DNA of 35,246 nt. Source: Nonomuraea sediminis (GTDB taxonomy: Bacteria; Actinomycetota; Actinomycetes; Streptosporangiales; Streptosporangiaceae). The stretch is from contig NZ_JAHDTI010000026.1 of the NCBI RefSeq assembly GCF_018531495.1, forward strand, positions 1 to 35,246, read 5' to 3'. Below the pieces are notes generated by a model. It was given only the letters and a program-made list of their open reading frames with translations. It ran no database searches and had not been told where the DNA came from. This document shows positions 32,850 to 35,246 of the stretch, piece after piece (position 1 is the first letter of the stretch; every line of letters begins with the position of its first letter). A program made the position numbers and the translations under genes.

Positions 32850-32908
32850 GCTTGCCCACGCCCTCCTGGCGTTCGACGCCAGGAGGGCGTGGTAATCGAG
32901 AGGCAAGC
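32850..32908. terminator. Very strong nested hairpin downstream of HxlR
   Basis: CCACGCCCTCCTGGCG (32856-32871) and CGCCAGGAGGGCGTGG (32877-32892) form a perfect 16-bp stem with a five-base TTCGA loop. Outside it GCTTGC (32850-32855) pairs with GCAAGC (32903-32908), leaving a one-sided bulge. It lies 45 bases after the HxlR stop, fitting a T-tract-less actinobacterial terminator, though a small mobile repeat is possible. Confidence 0.6.
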
Positions 32909-33204
32909 AACCAGCGCCGACAGCTACCGGGACCGCTCCTGCCGCGGAGTCCGACACTCCTGCCCCCGCCGCGAAGACAGAGAAGAAGAAACTCCCCAGC
33001 GTGGTCGGCATGAACCTGCAGGTCGGGCAGGACACGCTCCAGGCCGCATGCTTCTACGTCCTCGACGACCAGGACGCGACAGGACAGGGCCGATTGCTGA
33101 TCTACGACCGCAACTGGGTGGTCACCAAGATGAAGCCGCCCGCAGGGAGCAAGGTGAGCGCCGACACGCTGATCACCCTGTACGCCAAGAAGTACGGCGA
33201 GTAG
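32896..33204 (+). pseudogene. PASTA-domain protein, C-terminal part
   Basis: The frame opens after a TAA at 32893 and has a Pro/Ala/Thr-rich spacer (APTATGTAPAAESDTPAP), a Lys-rich joint, then one PASTA-like domain: LPSVVGMNLQVGQDTLQAAC, TGQGRLLIYDRNWVVTKMKP and PAGSKVSADTLITLYAKKYG. PASTA domains bind cell-wall muropeptides; single-domain secreted versions are common in actinobacteria. The signal peptide expected upstream is absent and no good start codon precedes the spacer, so the gene is probably 5'-truncated at the hairpin. A start at GTG 33001 would give a bare 67-residue domain. Confidence 0.65.
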
Positions 33205-33308
33205 GTCGCCTCGCCTGTCCGCAGCCGGACAACCAGCCCGACAACCTCACGGGCACCACACGCGTCTCATGCCTGTCACGTTCCATCCCCACTCCTCAGG
33301 GGCGCGTG

Positions 33309-33580
33309 TTGATCAAACGTCTGCTCGTTGCAGCCACTCTCGCGGGCGTCGTTCTCGAAGCCCCCGCTGCGGCCCCTCCCCCCCTCCGCGGCCACGCTCG
33401 CGCACGCCAGCACGGCATCGTCCTGCTACAAGCAGAGCGGGAACCACTGGGGTGTGCATCACGCCCGGAGCGTTCTGCTTGAAGGCCGCCCATAACAGGT
33501 ACTGCTATGCCAAGGTCACCAACAAGCGGTACAAGTGCACGTACAAGAACGCCGACCCGTACTGGCGGTGGAGAGCCTAG
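33309..33580 (+). pseudogene. Small Cys-rich secreted protein with two +1 frameshifts
   Basis: TTG at 33309 opens a signal peptide (IKRLLVAATLAGVVLEAPAA). One extra C in the run near 33380 shifts the frame to SAATLAHASTASSCYKQSGN; one extra G in the GGGG at about 33450 shifts it to VCITPGAFCLKAAHNRYCYA, ending KRYKCTYKNADPYWRWRA at 33580. Restored, it would be a secreted peptide of about 90 residues with at least five Cys, many Tyr and Lys, basic overall. It is not a recognised family. Such features fit an extracellular toxin-like or wall-associated microprotein (inference). Confidence 0.5.
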
Positions 33581-33672
33581 GAGCAGACTCCCCCTACGGA
33601 ACGCGGAGAGATGCGAATGCCCCGCCGCCCCCATGGAGCAGCGGGGCAATGTCCAAACCTACGCCCAGGCGG

Positions 33673-33925
33673 CTACCAGGTGATGGTCGGGCTGAACCGG
33701 AAGGCATACCCGACGTACTTACCTTCGTAGTACGCATCGACGTTGAAGTACGTCTCGTAGCTGTGGCCGCCCTTCATCCAGATCACGTCGACCGGCCCGT
33801 AGCGCTTGTACCAGACCTTCGCCCGGGCGTCAGGCGTGCAATCGTAGGTGTGGCCGTTGACGTACCCCTCGGCAGTGTCGCTGACGTGAATGGTGACGCT
33901 GCAGTTCGACCAAAGGCCGGGATTC
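33673..33925 (-). pseudogene. Secreted protein, C-terminal part cut by an IS
   Basis: The minus frame reads CSVTIHVSDTAEGYVNGHTY, PDARAKVWYKRYGPVDVIW and ETYFNVDAYYEGKYVGYAFR, ending SPTITW. It is a beta-rich, aromatic, two-Cys sequence typical of small exported actinobacterial proteins. The N-terminus and signal peptide are replaced by IS sequence at about 33925. Family not recognised. Confidence 0.5.
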
Positions 33926-34468
33926 GCCGCGCAATCCAGAGTTCGGTGAACGCGTTGGCCTGCGGAGCCCGAGGTGGCGTCTTGAGGATGCCGATGCCCT
34001 TGGCCGTGAAGACTTCGTCGAACATCGTGGTGTACTTCGTGTCCCGATCGCGGATGAGGAACCTGAACCCCTCCCCCTGTCCCCCAGAGCGGCGAGTTCA
34101 CCGGCGATCCGCCGGTAACCCCACAGCGGAGTCTCCCGGGCCAGACGAAGCGCCAAGGCCTGGACGGAGACGCGGATGGGAGGCCGACCCTGGCTATGGC
34201 GCTTGAAGTTCCAGCGCCGCCGTACCGGATCGGCGTGCGAGCCCAGCAGCGTGCCCGGCGTCACGAACAACCGCCGACGACCGGCTGGGGACAGCAGCCG
34301 CGCCAGCGCGCTGGTCACCGCCCGATCCGCCCACGACGGCCGAGGCCTTGCCACCTGCCGAAGCAACACCGCGAGCTGATGACGCAAGACCCGACCTCTG
34401 CGAGCGACCCAGCAGCACCACCACCCCGCGAGCCGGATGAAGATCAGATAGAGCAACCGCAGCGGCAT
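33926..34468 (-). mobile_element. IS transposase remnant, same family as the 15.7-kb copy
   Basis: ATG at 34468 begins PLRLLYLIFIRLAGW, then VLRHQLAVLLRQVARPRPSW, ADRAVTSALARLL and a segment ALALRLARETPLWGYRRIAG. In another frame follows GFRFLIRDRDTKYTTMFDEV and AKGIGILKTPPRAPQANAF, the second half of the DDE core. It stops at the conserved E-x-W-I region, where the secreted-protein fragment begins. Frameshifts and a deletion near 34080-34100 make it inactive. Divergence from the 15.7-kb copy is considerable. Confidence 0.75.
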
Positions 34469-34504
34469 GAACAGCGATCATGCCCGCCAGAACAGGAACG
34501 CCAA

Positions 34505-34888
34505 ACCCAGGTCAGCCCCAACGGCTGAGGCACCCACAGGCCCAGGGCGCGCTCCCCGCCGTCGAGACGGGGCCGCCTGCTGGGCCTGCTCGGCCGCCGC
34601 ACCCGCTACGGGGCCGACCCCGCGTTGCCCTCACTGGAGCTGGCCGCCAATCAGGGTGCGCAGACCGAGGTATGGACGCGCTCACTTCCTGGCCGCCTTC
34701 CTCCCGAGGGAGGGCGAGCGGGCCCAGCGTCTGCACACCGACGCCGTCGTGCTGGACACCGACATCACCACATGGGCCGGCGCGCGGGGCGTGATCCCCG
34801 AGGTGGCCGCCCGCGCGAAGAAGCGCGGTTCGACCTCGCTGACCGGGCCTGCCGGAGCCTCCACCAGTTCCTGACCTGGGAGACCTGA
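34505..34888 (+). pseudogene. Unidentified protein remnant, frameshifted
   Basis: Three plus-strand frames carry protein-like pieces in order: RLLGLLGRRTRYGADPALPS and LELAANQGAQTEV (about 34568-34670), FLAAFLPREGERAQRLHTDA and VVLDTDITTWAGARGVIPEV (about 34690-34810), and EARFDLADRACRSLHQFLTW (to the TGA at 34886). At least two single-base shifts separate them. The composition is that of a normal actinobacterial cytosolic protein, but I do not recognise the family. The bases between 34470 and 34504 hold nothing clear. Confidence 0.35.
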
Positions 34889-34905
34889 TCGGCTCGGCGA
34901 CGCCG

Positions 34906-34939
34906 GTGGGGCGTGCCGCCTGCCGACGGCACGCCCCAC
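34906..34939. terminator. Bidirectional terminator hairpin
   Basis: GTGGGGCGTGCCG (34906-34918) and CGGCACGCCCCAC (34927-34939) form a perfect 13-bp stem with an eight-base loop. It lies between the plus-strand remnant ending at 34888 and the minus-strand gene ending at 34969, so it can serve both. Confidence 0.75.
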
Positions 34940-34968
34940 GCGCGATCCGGATCACCGGCGGCTACCCG

Positions 34969-35246
34969 TCAGCGGACGATGCCCTGGGTGTCAATGTGGT
35001 TGCCGTCCCAGTCGCCGGTGATGGGCAGGTCGGAGGCGTCGCCGTAGCCGATGGAGGTGGTGGTTTCGGTGCCGCTGGTCACAGGGCTGGTGCGCATGTA
35101 GAAGGTGTTGCCCATACGGACCCCGATGTTGTCCTTGCCGTCGCCGTCCCAGTCGCCCACCAGAGGGGCGGCACCGGGGTCGCCGTAGCGGAAGGTGTAG
35201 GAGGCCTGTCCGGTCTGGGGCGTGTTGGACAGGTAGAAGGTGCCGT
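34969..35246 (-). CDS. Secreted DWDGDG-repeat (FG-GAP/VCBS-like) protein, C-terminal part
   Basis: The frame enters from the right edge and ends at a TGA at 34969. Two repeats are visible: GTFYLSNTPQTGQASYTFRY then GDWDGDGKDNIGVRMGNTFY, and SIGYGDASDLPITGDWDGNH ending DTQGIVR. Each has a beta-strand pair followed by G-D-W-D-G, a calcium-loop-like motif of FG-GAP/VCBS-type beta-propeller blades that usually form the C-terminal region of large secreted actinobacterial hydrolases or adhesins. The second blade has D-G-N-H in place of D-G-D-G. The N-terminal catalytic part lies outside the window. Confidence 0.8.
   Translation of the reverse strand, partial: GTFYLSNTPQTGQASYTFRYGDPGAAPLVGDWDGDGKDNIGVRMGNTFYMRTSPVTSGTETTTSIGYGDASDLPITGDWDGNHIDTQGIVR

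Overview
High-GC actinomycete DNA, probably from a filamentous actinobacterium (Streptomyces/Streptosporangiaceae-like). Supporting signs are strong G/C at third codon positions, frequent GTG starts, AGGAGG-type ribosome sites, lipoprotein and Ala-rich signal peptides, three SigG-type ECF sigma factors with SnoaL-like tails, a carbohydrate ABC importer without its own ATPase, and several actinobacterial IS and Tn3 scars. No rRNA, tRNA or CRISPR array was seen. All family calls come from reading motifs by eye; no database search was run.

Layout. 1-3.4 kb: the edge of a gamma-glutamylcyclotransferase-like gene, a Cof-type HAD phosphatase, an IS3 remnant, and two frameshifted genes for small secreted proteins. 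3.4-8.2 kb: a co-directional cluster of two SDRs, a LolA-like unknown, a frameshifted DUF899 gene, an ECF sigma factor and an 84-residue protein resembling sigma region 2 alone. Direct repeats and a perfect hairpin lie upstream. 8.2-12.7 kb: two TetR C-terminal remnants, an NAD(P)-binding reductase, a DHA2 drug exporter preceded by a RibD/DHFR remnant, and a second ECF-SnoaL sigma factor.

12.8-19.1 kb: a patchwork bounded by two Tn3 transposase C-terminal scars. It holds a signal-peptidase-like lipoprotein lacking both catalytic residues, a 508-residue HEVAH protein resembling aspzincin metallopeptidases, nested IS fragments, and an amidohydrolase/decarboxylase with a MarR-like regulator and a dyad over the promoter. 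19.1-21.9 kb: truncated DJ-1/PfpI and methyltransferase genes, a divergent SDR/TetR pair sharing two CCGTACGG operators, and a gene-poor stretch with an IS256-like scrap.

21.8-28.1 kb: a minus-strand sugar-utilisation operon: LacI regulator, lipoprotein binding protein, two permeases, ThuA-like protein, Gfo/Idh/MocA oxidoreductase, and a second oxidoreductase cut off after about 16 codons. The promoter regions of the binding protein and of lacI carry matching 14-bp palindromes. 28.4-31 kb: a frameshifted small gene, the third ECF-SnoaL sigma factor, a DUF6069-like membrane protein and another small membrane protein. 31.2-32.8 kb: a resolvase scrap and a divergent SDR/HxlR pair with an operator-like inverted repeat. 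32.8-35.2 kb: a long hairpin, a PASTA-domain fragment, two damaged small secreted genes, another IS remnant, an unidentified remnant, a bidirectional terminator and the C-terminus of a DWDGDG-repeat secreted protein.

Two themes recur. Several catalytic folds have lost their catalytic residues (one S26 peptidase, two SDRs). Many small genes are broken by single-base indels, several in homopolymers, so they may be real decay or residual assembly error.
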